This document shows, one piece after another, positions 38,860 to 52,967 of a stretch of DNA of 64,000 nt. This DNA comes from Antedon mediterranea. Lineage: Eukaryota > Echinodermata > Crinoidea > Comatulida > Antedonidae. Under the pieces are notes generated by a model. The model did no database searches. It was given only the letters and a program-made list of their open reading frames with translations, and was not told the DNA's origin. A program made the translations under genes and the position numbers. How positions within the stretch are numbered: the stretch's first letter is position 1; every line of letters starts with the position of its first letter. The DNA lies in contig NC_092670.1 of NCBI RefSeq assembly GCF_964355755.1, positions 2,073,001 through 2,137,000 on the forward strand. The letters are read 5' to 3'.

Positions 38860-41800
38860 TTCGGACTGTCAGAGGTACCCCGTGACAGATTGTACCCCCT
38901 ACAATATAACAGTTAATAACTATCTATTATAGGGGTGAAATATATTTCGGACTGCCTAGAATATGCACCCCCGTGAGAGATTGGACCCGCTATACTAACA
39001 GTTAATTACTATAGGGGTGCAATATATTACGTACTGTCTAGAATATTAGGTACCCCCGTGACAGATTGCACCCCCTATAATAACAGTTAATTTACTATCT
39101 ATTTTAGGGGATACAATATATTACGGACTGTCTAGATTATTAGGTACCCTCGTGACAGATTGCACCCCCTATAATATAACAGTTAATAACTACATATTAC
39201 AGGGGGTGCAATATATTACGGACTGTCTAGAATATTAGGTACCCCCATAACAGATTGCACCCCTATAATATAACAGGATAATAACTTTATTATAAGGGGT
39301 GCAATATATTACGGACTATCTAGAATATTAGGTACCCTCGTGACAGATTGCACCCCCTATAATATAACAGTTAATAACTATATTATAGGGGGTGCAATAT
39401 ATTACGGACTGTCTAAAATATTAGGTACCCCCGTAACAGATTGCACCCCCTATAAAAACAGTTAATTTACTATGTATTATAGAGGGTGCAATATATTACG
39501 GGCTGTCTAAAATATTAGGTACCCCCGTGTCGTGACAGATTGCACCCCCTATAATAACAGTTACCATCTATATTATGGGATACAATATATTATGGACTGT
39601 CTAGAATATTAGGTACCCCCGTGACAGATTGCACCCCTATAATATAACAGTTAATAACTATATTATAGGGGTGCAATATATTACGGACTGTCTAGAATAT
39701 TAGGTACCCCCGTAACAGATTGCACCCCTATAATATAACAGTTAATAACTATATTATAGGGGTGCAATATATTACGGACTGTCTAAAATATTAGGTACCC
39801 CCGTAACAGATTGCACCCCCTATAATATAACAGGATAATAACTATATTATAGGGGGTGCAATAATTATATTACGGACTGTCTAGAATATTAGGTACCCCC
39901 GTAACAGATTGCACCCCCTATAATAACAGTTAATTTACTATGTATTATAGAGGGTGCAATATATTACGGGCTGTCTAAAATATTAGGTACCCCCGTAACA
40001 GATTGCACCCCCTATAATATAACAGGATAATAACTATATTATAGGGGGTGCAATAATTATATTACGGACTGTCTAGAATATTAGGTACCCCCGTAACAGA
40101 TTGCACCCCCTATAATAACAGTTAATTTACTATGTATTATAGAGGGTGCAATATATTACGGGCTGTCTAAAATATTAGGTACCCCCGTGACAGATTGCAC
40201 CCCCTATAATAACAGTTAATTACCATCTATATTATGGGATACAATATATTATGGACTGTCTAGAATATTAGGTACCCCCGTGACAGATTGCACCCCTATA
40301 ATATAACAGTTAATAACTATATTCTAGGGGTGCAATATATTACGGACTGTCTAGAATATTAGGTACCCTCGTGACAGATTGCACCCCCTATAATAACAGT
40401 TAATTTACTATTTATTATAGAGGGTGCATATTACGGACTATCTAGAATATTAGGTACCCTCGTGACAGATTGCATCCCCTATAATATAACAGTTAATAAC
40501 TACATTATAGGGGGTGCAATATATTACGGACTGTCTAAAATATTAGGTACCCCCGTAACAGATTGCACCCCCTATAATATAACAGGATAATAACTTTATT
40601 ATAGGGGGTGCAATACGGACTATCTAGAATATTAGGTACCCCCGTGACAGATTGCACCCCCTATAATATAACAGGATAATAACTATATTATAGGGGGTGC
40701 AATATATTACGTACTTTCTAAAATATTAGGTACCCCCGTAACAGATTGCACCCCCTATAATATAACAGGATAATAACTTTATTATAGGGGGTGCAATATA
40801 TTACGGACTATCTAAAATATTAGGTACCCCCGTAACAGATTGCACCCCTATAATATAACAGGATAATAACTATATTATAAGGGGTGCAATATATTACGGA
40901 CTGTCTAAAATATTAGGTACCCCCGTAACAGATTGCACCCCCTATAATATAACAGTTAATAACTATATATTATAGGGAATACAATATATTATGGACTGTC
41001 TAGAATATTAGGTACCCCCGTAACAGATTGCACCCCCTATAATATAACAGTTAATAACTATATATTATAGGGGGTGCAATATATTACGGACTGTCTAGAA
41101 TATTAGGTACCCCGTGACAGATTGCACCCCCTATATTATAACAGTTAATAACTATATATTATAGGGGGTGCAATATATTATGGACTGTCTAGAATATTAG
41201 GTACCCCCGTAACAGATTGCACCCCCTATAATAACAGTTACTTCCTAACTATTATAGGGGGTGCAATATATTATGGACTGTCTAGAATATTAGGTACCCC
41301 CGTAACAGATTGCACCCCCTATAATATAACAGTTAATAACTATATATTATAGGGAATACAATATATTATGGACTGTCTAGAATATTAGGAACCCTCGTGA
41401 CAGATTGCACCCCCTATAATATAGCAGTTAATAACTATATTTATAGGGGGTGCAATATATTACGGACTGTCTAAAATATTAGGTACCCCCGTAACAGATT
41501 GCACCCCCTATAATATAACAGTTAATAACTATATTATAGGGGGTGCAATATATTACGGACTGTCTAGAATATTAGGAACCCCCGTAACAGATTGCACCCC
41601 CTATAATATAACAGTTAATAACTATATTATAGGGGGTGCAATATATTACGGACTGTCTAAAATATTAGGTACCCTCGTGACAGATTGCACCCCCTATAAT
41701 AACAGTTAATTTACTATCTATTTTAGGGGATACAATATATTACGGACTGTCTAGATTATTAGGTACCCTCTTGACAGATTGCACCCCCTATAATATAACA

Positions 41801-44800
41801 GTTAATAACTACATATTATAGGGGGTGCAATATATTATGGACTGTCTAGAATATTAGGAACCCTCGTGACAGATTGCACCCCCTATAATATAGCAGTTAA
41901 TAACTATATTTATAGGGGGTGCAATATATTACGGACTGTCTAAAATATTAGGTACCCCCGTAACAGATTGCACCCCCTATAATATAACAGTTAATAACTA
42001 TATTATAGGGGGTGCAATATATTACGGACTGTCTAGAATATTAGGAACCCCCGTAACAGATTGCACCCCCTATAATATAACAGTTAATAACTATATTATA
42101 GGGGGTGCAATATATTACGGACTGTCTAAAATATTAGGTACCCTCGTGACAGATTGCACCCCCTATAATAACAGTTAATTTACTATCTATTTTAGGGGAT
42201 ACAATATATTACGGACTGTCTAGATTATTAGGTACCCTCGTGACAGATTGCACCCCCTATAATATAACAGTTAATAACTACATATTATAGGGGGTGCAAT
42301 ATATTACGGACTGTCTAAAATATTAGGTACCCCCGTAACAGATTGCACCCCCTATAATATAACAGTTAATAACTATATATAGGGGGTGCAATATATTATG
42401 GACTGTCTAGAATATTAGGTACCCCCGTAACAGATTGCACCCCCTATAATAACAGTTACTTCCTAACTATTATAGGGGGTGCAATATATTATGGACTGTC
42501 TGAGAATATTAGGTACCCCCGTAACAGATTGCACCCCCTATAATATAACAGTTAATAACTATATATTATAGGGGGTGCAATATATTACGGACTATCTAGA
42601 ATATTAGGAACCCTCGTAACAGATTGCACCCCCTATAATATAACAGTTAATAACTATATTATAGGGGGTGCAATATATTATGGACTGTCTAAAATATTAG
42701 GTACCCCCGTGACAGATTGCACCCCTATAATAACAGTTAATTACCATCTATATTATGGGATACAATATATTATGGACTGTCTAGAATATTAGGTACCCCC
42801 GTGACAGATTGCACCCCTATAATATAACAGTTAATAACTATATTATAGGGGTGCAATATATTACGGACTGTCTAAAATATTAGGTACCCCCGTGACAGAT
42901 TGCACCCCCTATAATATAACAGGATAATAACTATATTATAGGGGGTGCAATATATTACGGACTGTCTAAAATATTAGGTACCCCCGTAACAGATTGCACC
43001 CCCTATAATAACAGTTAATTTACTATTTATTATAGAGGGTGCAATATATTACGGACTGTCTAAAATATTAGGTACCCCCGTGACAGATTGCACCCCCTAT
43101 AATATAACAGGATAATAACTATATTATAGGGGGTGCAATATATTACGGACTGTCTAAAATATTAGGTACCCCCGTAACAGATTGCACCCCCTATAATAAC
43201 AGTTAATTTACTATTTATTATAGAGGGTGCAATATATTACGGACTATCTAGAATATTAGGTACCCTCGTGACAGATTGCATCCCCTATAATATAACAGTT
43301 AATAACTACATTATAGGGGGTGCAATATATTACGGACTGTCTAGAATATTAGGTACCCCCGTGACAGATTGCACCCCCTATAATATAACAGGATAATAAC
43401 TATATTATAGGGGGTGCAATATATTACGGACTGTCTAGAATATTAGGTACCCCCGTAACAGATTGCACCCCCTATAATAACAGTTAATTTACTATTTATT
43501 ATAGAGGGTGCAATATATTACGGACTGTCTAGAATATTAGGTACCCCCGTAACAGATTGCACCCCCTATAATAACAGTTAATTTACTATTTATTATAGAG
43601 GGTGCAATATATTACGGACTGTCTAGAATATTAGGTACCCCCGTGACAGATTGCACCCCCTATAATATAACAGGATAATAACTATATTATAGGGGGTGCA
43701 ATATATTACGGACTGTCTAGAATATTAGGTACCCTCGTGACAGATTGCACCCTTATAATAACAGTTAATTTACTATGTATTATAGAGGGTGCAATATATT
43801 ACGGGCTGTCTAAAATATTAGGTACCCCCGTGACAGATTGCACCCCCTATAATAACTGTTAATTACCATCTATTATAGGGGGTGCAATATATTATGGACT
43901 GTCTAAAATATTAGGTACCCCCGTAACAGATTGCACCCCCTATAATAACAGTTAATTACTAACTATTATAGGAGGTGCAGCAATATTGTAATGTACCGGT
44001 TTTTAATACAAATAAGTGAGAGAGAGAAAGAGAAGTTGAAAGCTGAATGTTTATTCTTTATTCTACATCTACTATATAATAACAATATCCGTAATGGGTA
44101 ACTTATCTGTCAAGGTGGAATGTTTAGTGGTCTCAGCAGAGGGTCTACTTTAGCCATTAGTGACCATAAGTAGCCAAGGGTTAACATAATATATATGGTA
44201 ACAGGTGAAGGAAGTATAAATAATTGGTAATATTAATCAAGTTCAATACATTACAAATATATTACGGACTGTCTAGAATATTAGGTACCCCCGTAACAGA
44301 TTGCACCCCCTATAATAACAGTTAATTACTATCTATTGTAGGGAGTGCAATATATTACGGGCTGTCTAAAATATTAGGTACCCCCTTGAAGGATTGCACC
44401 CTCTATAAAATCAGTTTATTTACTATCTATTATATTTATTTATTTATTTTATTAACAAAAACAGAAAAGTAAAATTAATTATATAAGACTAAAAATCTGA
44501 ATAAGAAAAATTTGAAATATAGAAAATAACTGATATGATAATGGGTGCAATATTACGGACTGCCTAGAATATTATGCACCTCCGTGACAGATTTGAACCC
44601 CTATAATATAACAGCTAATACCTATTTATTTTAGGGGATAGAATATATCATGGACTGTCTAGAATATTAGGTACCCCCGTGACAGATTGCACCCCTATAA
44701 TATAACAGTTAATTTACTATCTATTTTAGGGGATACAATACATTATGAACTGTCTATCTAGAATATTAGGTACCCCCGTGACAGATTGCACCCTTATAAT

Positions 44801-45355
44801 ATAACAGTTAATAACTATACATTATAGGGGGTGCAATATATTATGGACTGTCTAGAATAATAGGTACCCCGTGACAGATTGCACCCTTATAATATAACAG
44901 TTAATAACTATATATTATAGGGGGTGCAATATATTATGGACTGTCTAGAATAATAGGTACCCCGTGACAGATTGCACCATTATAATAAAACAGTTAATAA
45001 CTATATATTATAAGGGGTGCAATATATTACGGCCTGTCTAGAATATTAGGTACCCCCGTGACAGATTGCACCCCCTATAATATAACAGTTAATAACTATA
45101 TATTATAGGGGGTGCAATATATTATGGACTGTCTAGAATATTAGGTAACCCCGTGACAGATTGCACCCCCTATAATAACAGTTAATTTACTATCTATTTT
45201 AGGGGATACAATATATTACGGACTGTCTAGAATATTAGGTACCCCCGTGACAGATTGCACCCCCTATAATAACAGTTAATTTACTATCTATTTTAGGGGA
45301 TACAATATATTACGGACTGCCTAGAATGTTATGCACCCCTGTGACAGATTGCACT
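38860..45355. repeat. Satellite of about 70 self-complementary 85-95 bp units
   Basis: Consensus order in each unit: TTAGGTACCCCCGTAACAGA, TTGCACCCCCTATAATA, a short AACAGTTAATAACTA spacer, TATTATAGGGGGTGCAA, then TATTACGGACTGTCTAGAA. The CACCCCCTATAATA and TATTATAGGGGGTG halves pair, so every unit can form a hairpin. The array is interrupted at 43990-44260 and 44430-44540. Variants are shared in blocks, for example an ATAGCAGTTAATAAC block at about 41418 and again at about 41891. No protein frame. Confidence 0.92.
43985..44260. other. Non-satellite insert inside the array
   Basis: Starts after GGAGGTGCAGCAATATTG and contains AGTGAGAGAGAGAAAGAG and no satellite motif until about 44262. No coding features; origin unknown. 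Confidence 0.5.
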
Positions 45356-45384
45356 CTGTATAATTTATCATTAACAAGGCCAAC

Positions 45385-45475
45385 AGCCATAAGTCGCGTG
45401 CTAAAACGCATAGTGATACCAGACCGACCGACCGACCGACATAGTGAACTATAGAGTCGTCCACGCGACTAAAAA
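45385..45475. repeat. Inverted fragment of the GTCGGTC composite repeat
   Basis: CGCGTGCTAAAACGCATAGT, GATACCAGACCGACCGACC and ACATAGTGAACTATAGAG, then CACGCGACTAAAAAC, is the reverse complement of the unit joints in the 24818-27312 array. It sits at the right edge of the satellite. Confidence 0.75.
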
Positions 45476-45767
45476 CTCATATTTGATGGTGTGTCTTGAA
45501 AATGAGGAAGCTAGTGACCACCCTAAAACATTACCACTTTCTATTTTATTTTGAAAGGCAGCAGCTCTAAAAAAAATGTAACTGTAAACCAAATTCACTG
45601 TGGTCCCTCCTGTCCAACAATGTTACTCAGGTAATTTATCATACAGACAAGAAATTACGTTTATCAAGTTTAACCGCCAAATCCCTTGATGGTCGATGAA
45701 TCATTTAGATAACTGGTATATAACGGATTAAAAGTCGGACGATTGTCACATTTTCCGACAATTCGAG

Positions 45768-45882
45768 ATGGAAGACTACGAACCTATTTTCAAGTATATC
45801 TTTAGTGGTGAGTATCCACCAGAATACACAAAAACGGCAAAAAACCTCTTGAGGAGAAAGGCCAAGCTTTTTGAAATAAAAG
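45768..45882 (+). CDS. Exon 1, N-terminus of integrase protein
   Basis: MEDYEPIFKYIFSGEYPPEY, then TKTAKNLLRRKAKLFEIK. Similar leader segments precede the zinc-binding domain of KRBA2/gypsy-like integrases. Start is the first ATG after GATTGTCACATTTTCCGACA; donor G|GTAACT, phase 1. Confidence 0.75.
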
Positions 45883-48800
45883 GTAACTTTTTTTTCTTAC
45901 GCTGTGATTAGCAAGGCGAACCAAATTGACAATAGACGTTATAAAACTTTAATTAATATCCAAAATAACAATTTGAATTTATATCACCCCCACCCCACCC
46001 CCTCTCTCTGTCGGGAATTGTATTCCAGGCTGTTATAATAGCATGGATCTATAAATGTTTTGTTTTGTTTTAATTTTCCACTAACGTATATTTAAAAAGT
46101 GTATATCCATGTAAAATACAAAAACTTTTTGTTGTTGGTACGTTGGCAGGTGACTACCTCTATCACAAAACCAAAGATGGTGGAACATCACGCTGCATTA
46201 AAGATCGTTCAGAAATCAAAGAAATCTTAAGGGAAGCTCATGATCTGCCGTCTGGTGGCCATCAGGGCCAAAACAAAACAGTTGCATTTGTTTGTAAACG
46301 ATTTTATTGGCCAGGGCAAACCATTGACATAAAAAATTGGGTAGGTATTTTAAAGTAAGGAAATATATAATATTATAAAATTATTACTATAGCTCTATCT
46401 AAAGATGTTTTTCTTTTTTTATGTATTGCCACTGTCCACAACTTTTTATAAATCAGATAAAGAAATGTGAGAAATGCCAGAAAAGTGAAAAAATTAAATC
46501 TGTGGCAAAACAAGTTCAACCTATTGAGGTACGTATAAATCTAAAGTATGATTTTTTTTAGAAACAGACCTACATTTGCATTTTGTAAGCCTACTAAAGT
46601 TGAACTTATGATTACATGACATTATTATTATAGGTTGTTTTGAAACTTTTGTAATATATTAATTTTCTTTAAGGTTACGGGTCCTTTTGAAATGATGGGT
46701 ATCGACTTGATGGGCCCATACAAAGTAGCAGGTGGTGGAAAAAAATACATCTTTACTGCCACTGATTATTTCACAAAATGGTGTGAAGCCATGATCATCC
46801 CAAACAAAACAAGCGAGCACGTTGCCAGATGTCTTGTAAAGGTGTATTACAGGCATGGTGCTGTTCAGACTGTTATTAGTGACAACGGTAGAGAATTTGT
46901 TAACGAGGTAATGCTTTTATCAGTTTATTAATTAACACCGATTTATATCCATAACGTTTTGTATTAAGAAATAAGATACGTCGTGATAAGATATATACAG
47001 TATTTCCAATTTTTTTCGTTAAAGTAAATTGATTTCTTTTAATTCGATACATTAAAAACAATTGTGAGTATTTCATTAAGTTTTATTTAAAATATATAAT
47101 TTTTAAATATTAATTTTGTTGTGTAAGGTAAACAAACGGTTGTATGGTATCCTGGGTATCGAACACAGGAAGACAACAGCCTATCACCCGCAGACAAACG
47201 GACTTGACGAGAGCACAAACAAAAAAATAAAACAGTAAGTAACAAAAAAAAACACACTTTAAACCAAAGAATTGTAATGCATAACTTAAAACTAAGATCT
47301 AGAAAACTAACACCTAACATATCGTAGTTTTCTAGAAAACTAAGATATGTTAGGTGTTAGTTTTCTAGATCCAATGATGGGTATCTAGAAAACTAAGAAC
47401 CAAGATATCTTAGTTTTCTAGATCTAGAAAACTACGATTTTTTAATGGGCGATTGTACCATTTTTAGTGAATTTATACAATACAATATTATGAAAAAATG
47501 GGTATTACTATCCTCCATTTATTTTCTTACAAATCAAGTTAAAATACAGTACTATTACTTTCTTATTTATTTATTCTTTTTGTTTTAGTAATTGGGCAGA
47601 TTAATTTCAAATTATTTAATATTAATTTATTTGTGATAGCGGTAATAAGTACATGTGCAAAATTGTACTGACTAAATCAGGTACCAAATAATAATTATAT
47701 GAGTGTGTGTGTTGTGAATGTAGACAGGACAGGAGTAAACTCAAACAAAAAGTAACAATTTTTCACATATTTCATCACCCTGTTTGTATAAATATAGATA
47801 AGTACAAGAAGCAAGCAAATTATTAAATGAATCACTGAATATTTATTACTAAGTAGTACTTTTAGCACTATTAGTAAAACCACTGGATAAAATAGTTATA
47901 ATTTATAATGTATACTATTTGTCTATCCAAACAGAAAATCTAAATTGTTGTTGTCTAATTAAAACAATTAAAAAGTCACTAAAAATACATTACCCTTGAC
48001 AAAAAAATCTTTTTTGTGAATTCTTTTCTGGATCTAAAAAACTAAGATATCTTTATTCTTAGTTTTCTTGATCTTAGTTTTCCAGACACCCATCATCGGA
48101 TCTAGAAAACTAAGACCTACGATATCTTAATTTTCTAGATCTAGCAAACTCAGATATCTTAGGTCTTAGTTTATAGATCTTAGTTTTCTAGACACCATTA
48201 AGATGTTTTCTACTCCAAGCCACAATGTTTTTTTTTTCTTTATTTTGTCTATTTCAGATGTTTGAGCAAATTAGTTAATGACAATCAAGACGATTGGGAG
48301 TCGTATCTAGATGCGGCCGTATTTGCGTTAAATACGAAAATCCAAACAACTACAAAGTATTCTCCATTTTTTTTACTGTATAACCGCGAACCAAAAATAC
48401 CTGCGGAATATACTGATGAGGACCTGGTTTGGGTAAGAAGGTCCTATTTTGATTTTAACACCAAACTTTTGCATTAGGCCTATTTACACATTTTTTTGAT
48501 TAGTGAATGTCATCTTTTTCCATTATGATAGCTATCAGACATACCAAAAACGTCAATGCCGACGGAACAAAACCAGGCAGCAATAAAAACGAAGGTAAAA
48601 ACTACAAAGGAGCAGGTTTTAAGGAACATTAAAAAAAAACAATCGGCACAAGTCAGGAAGAGTGTGAAGAAAACTGTTGGTACGCCGATAACAGCCGGCA
48701 TGAAAGTGCTCGTCCGCAATCAGAGAAAGCGGAACATAAAGGGCGAAAAACTTGGTCCTAATTTTACAGGACCCTTTAAAGTTTTAGATGTTAATGGCAA

Positions 48801-51800
48801 AGTCTTGACCGTTACAGATGAAAAGAGGGTTAGAGTCGTAAATGTCGACTATGCCAAAATTTTCACCGAAAGTAAGTTCACCAAAGCGATACGATTACCT
48901 TACCGTAGTTGGATAATTTCCAAAGCGAAATTTCGCATTACAAAGTGTTAATGATATTTTCCTAATTATTAATTTAAATTATTTTTATAATATCTCTCTG
49001 TGTTTTTATTGGAAAATATCACAGAGTTTGGAGAGAGCCATGTAAGTTGTGATTATTTTAAAATTACAACTAACTGTCAAGGTTGTTCATGTTAATTATA
49101 TAAATTTAGTTATTTTTTCAAATTAAAATTTTTTTTTTTATAAACTAGGTAACACAGAATCTCAAGAGCCAGGTAAGTTGTTAAATTTTAAATACAATAC
49201 AAAAGTCTTCATGTAATTATCTAGATTGAATTATATTATCGACAAATTATGTTTATAATATTTGCTTTAAAAAAAGTGGAACATCACAGAGTCTCAAAAG
49301 CCTGGTAAGTTGTTATTTAGAAAAAAAACCAATTCAAAACATTGTTCATGGTAATTATATAAATGTAATTATGTTTGTAATATTTTTTTTTTTTTATTAG
49401 ATAACACCACAGAGCCTCAAGAGCCAGGTAAGTTGTAATATTTTATAAATATAATTGTCGATATTGTTCATGTTAATTATATAGATTTAATTATGTTATA
49501 AAATTGTGTTTATAATTTTTTTTTTATTAGATAACATCACAGAGCCTCAAGAGCCAGGTAAGTTGCAATATTTTATAAATATAATTGTCGATATTGTTTA
49601 TGTTAATTATATAGATTTAATTATGTTATTGAATTATACTTATAATATTTGCTTTTTTAAAATTAGATAACATCACAGAGTCTCAAGATACAGGTAAGTT
49701 GTAATATTTTATAAATATAATTGTCGATGTTGTTCGTGTTAATTACATAGATTTAATTATGTTATTAAATTATGCTAATATTTGCTTTTTTAAATTAGAT
49801 AACATCACAGAGCCTCAAGAGCCTGGTAAGTTGTAATATTTTATAAATATAATTGACGATATTGTTCATGTTAATTATATAGATTTAATTATGTTATAAA
49901 ATTGTGTTTATAATTTTTTTTTAATTAGATAACATCACAGAGCCTCAAGAGCCAGGTAAGTTGCAATATTTTATAAATATAATTGTCGATATTGTTCATG
50001 TTAATTATATAGATTTAATTATGTTATTGAATTATGCTTATAATATTTGCTTTTTTAAAAATTAGATAACATCACAGAGTCTCAAGATACAGGTAAGTTG
50101 TAATATTTTATAAATATAATTGTCGATGTTGTTTGTGTTAATTACATAGATTTAATTATGTTATTGAATTATGCTAATATTTGCTTTTTTAAATTAGATA
50201 ACATCACAGAGTCTCAAGAGCCTGGTAAGTTGTAATATTTATAAATATAATTGACGATATTGTTCATGTTAATTATATAGATTTAATTATGTTATAAAAT
50301 TGTGTTTATAATTTTTTTTTTTATTAGATAACATCACAGAGCCTCAAGAGCCAGGTAAGTTGCAATATTTTATAAATATAATTGTCGATATTGTTCATGT
50401 TAATTACATAGATTTAATTATGTTATTGAATTATGCTAATATTTGCTTTTTTAAACTAGATAACATCACAGAGCCTCAAGAGCCAGGTAAGTTGGAATAT
50501 ATTATAAATATAATTGTCGATATTGTTCATGTTAATTACAGTACATAGATTTAATTATGTTATTGAATTATGCTAATATTTGTTTTTTTTATTAGATAAC
50601 ATCACAGAGCCTCAAGAGCCAGGTAAGTTGTAATATTTTATAAATATAATTGTTGATATTGTTCATGTTAATTATATAGATTTAATTATGTTATTGAATT
50701 ATGCTAATATTTGCTTTTTTAAATTAGATAACATCACAGAGTCTCAAGAGCCTGGTAAGTTGTAATATTTTATAAATATAATTGTCGATATTGTTCATGT
50801 TAATTACATAGATTTAATCATGTTATTAAATTATGCTAATATTTGCTTTTTTAAATTAGATAACATCACAGAGCCTCAAGAGCCTGGTAAGTTGTAATAT
50901 TTATAAATATAATTGACGATATTGTTCATGTTAATTATATAGATTTAATTACGTTATAAAATTGTGTTTATAATTTTTTTTTTATTAGATAACATCACAG
51001 AGCCTCAAGAGCCAGGTAAGTTGCAATATTTTATAAATATAATTGTCGATATTGTTCATGTTAATTACATAGATTTAATTATGTTATTGAATTATGCTAA
51101 TATTTGCTTTTTTAAATTAGATAACATCACAGAGCCTCAAGAGCCAGGTAAGTTGTAATATTTTATAAATATAATTGTCGATATTGTTCATGTTAATTAT
51201 ATAGATTTAATTATGTTATTGAATTATGCTAATATTTGCTTTTTTAAATTAGATAACATCACAGAGTCTCAAGAGCCTGGTAAGTTGTAATATTTATAAA
51301 TATAATTGACGATATTGTTCATGTTAATTATATAGATTTAATTATGTTATAAAATTGTGTTTATAATTTTTTTTTTTATTAGATAACATCACAGAGCCTC
51401 AAGAGCCAGGTAAGTTGCAATATTTTATAAATATAATTTTCGATATTGTTCATGTTAATTACATAGATTTAATTATGTTATTGAATTATGCTAATATTTG
51501 CTTTTTTAAATTAGATAACATCACAGAGCCTCAAGAGCCAGGTAAGTTGTAATATTTTATAAATATAATTGTCGATATTGTTCATGTTAATTATATAGAT
51601 TTAATTATGTTATTGAATTATGCTAATATTTGCTTTTTTAAATTAGATAACATCACAGAGTCTCAAGAGCCTGGTAAGTTGTAATATTTTATAAATATAA
51701 TTGTCGATATTGTTCATGTTAATTACATAGATTTAATTATGTTATTAAATTATGCTAATATTTGCTTTTTTAAATTAGATAACATCACAGAGCCTCAAGA

Positions 51801-52918
51801 GCCTGGTAAGTTGTAATATTTTATAAATATAATTGACGATATTGTTCATGTTAATTATATAGATTTAATTATGTTATAAGATTGTGTTTATAATTTTTTT
51901 TTTTATTAGATAACATCACAGAGCCTCAAGAGCCAGGTAAGTTGTAATATTTATAAATATAATTGTCGATATTGTTCATGTTAATTACATAGATTTAATT
52001 ATGTTATTGAATTATGCTAATATTTGCTTTTTTAAATTAGATAACATCACAGAGTCTCAAGATCCAGGTAAGTTGTAATATTTTATAAATATAATTGTCG
52101 ATATTGTTCATGTTAATTATATAGGCCTATAGATTTAATTATGTTATTAAATTGTTTTTATAAAATTTTGTTTTTATTTTTTTTATTAGATAACATCACA
52201 GAGTCTCAAGAGCCAGGTAAGTTGGAATATTTTATAAATATAATTTTCGATATTGATCATGTTAATTATATAGATTTAATTATGTTATTGAATTATGCTA
52301 ATATTTGCTTTTTTAAATTAGATAACATCACAGAGTCTCAAGATCCAGGTAAGTTGTAATATTTTATAAATATAATTGTCGATATTGTTCATGTTAATTA
52401 CATAGATTTAATTATGTTATTGAATTATGCTAATATTTGCTTTTTCAAATTAGATAACATCACGGACTCTCAAGAGCCTGGTAAGTTGTAATATTTTATA
52501 AATATAATTGTCGATATTGTTCATGTTAATTACATAGATTTAATTATGTTATTGAATTATGCTAATATTTGCTTTTTTTTTAATTAGATAACATCACAGA
52601 GCCTCAAGAGCCAGGTAAGTTGTTAAATAGAAACAAATACGATTCAACACATTCTTTATGTTAATTATATAAATTTTAATTTATCAAATTATGTTTATAT
52701 TATTTTATAAGTATGTAATATTTTTTTTTAATTAGATAACATCACAGAGTCCCAAGAGACAGGTAGGTTGTCAAAGTTTATAAAGCAATGTTCATGTTAT
52801 ATTAATTTTGATTAATTTATCACATTCTTTTTATATATTTGGTGATTTCATCAATTCTCAAGAACCAGGAAAATTGTAATATTTTAACAACATTGTTCAT
52901 AATATTTTATCTATTTAT

Positions 52919-52967
<49 letters not shown>

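Noticed and set aside
38860-45355. CRISPR-like array
   Set aside because: Regular spacing but no unique spacers; whole units repeat, and the setting is eukaryotic. It is a satellite.
45768-48951. Ty3/gypsy LTR retrotransposon as source of the integrase
   Set aside because: No gag, protease or reverse transcriptase and no long terminal repeats nearby; the many introns and downstream Ulp1/PHD exons fit Ginger1 or a domesticated gene better.
49013-49300. Two further microexon-like segments near 49013 and 49275
   Set aside because: They lack a proper AG acceptor in phase (one would give 28 nt); counted as decayed copies.
52835-52875. Microexon-like ATTTCATCAATTCTCAAGAA
   Set aside because: Donor is changed to GGAAAATT and no TAG acceptor is present; decayed copy.
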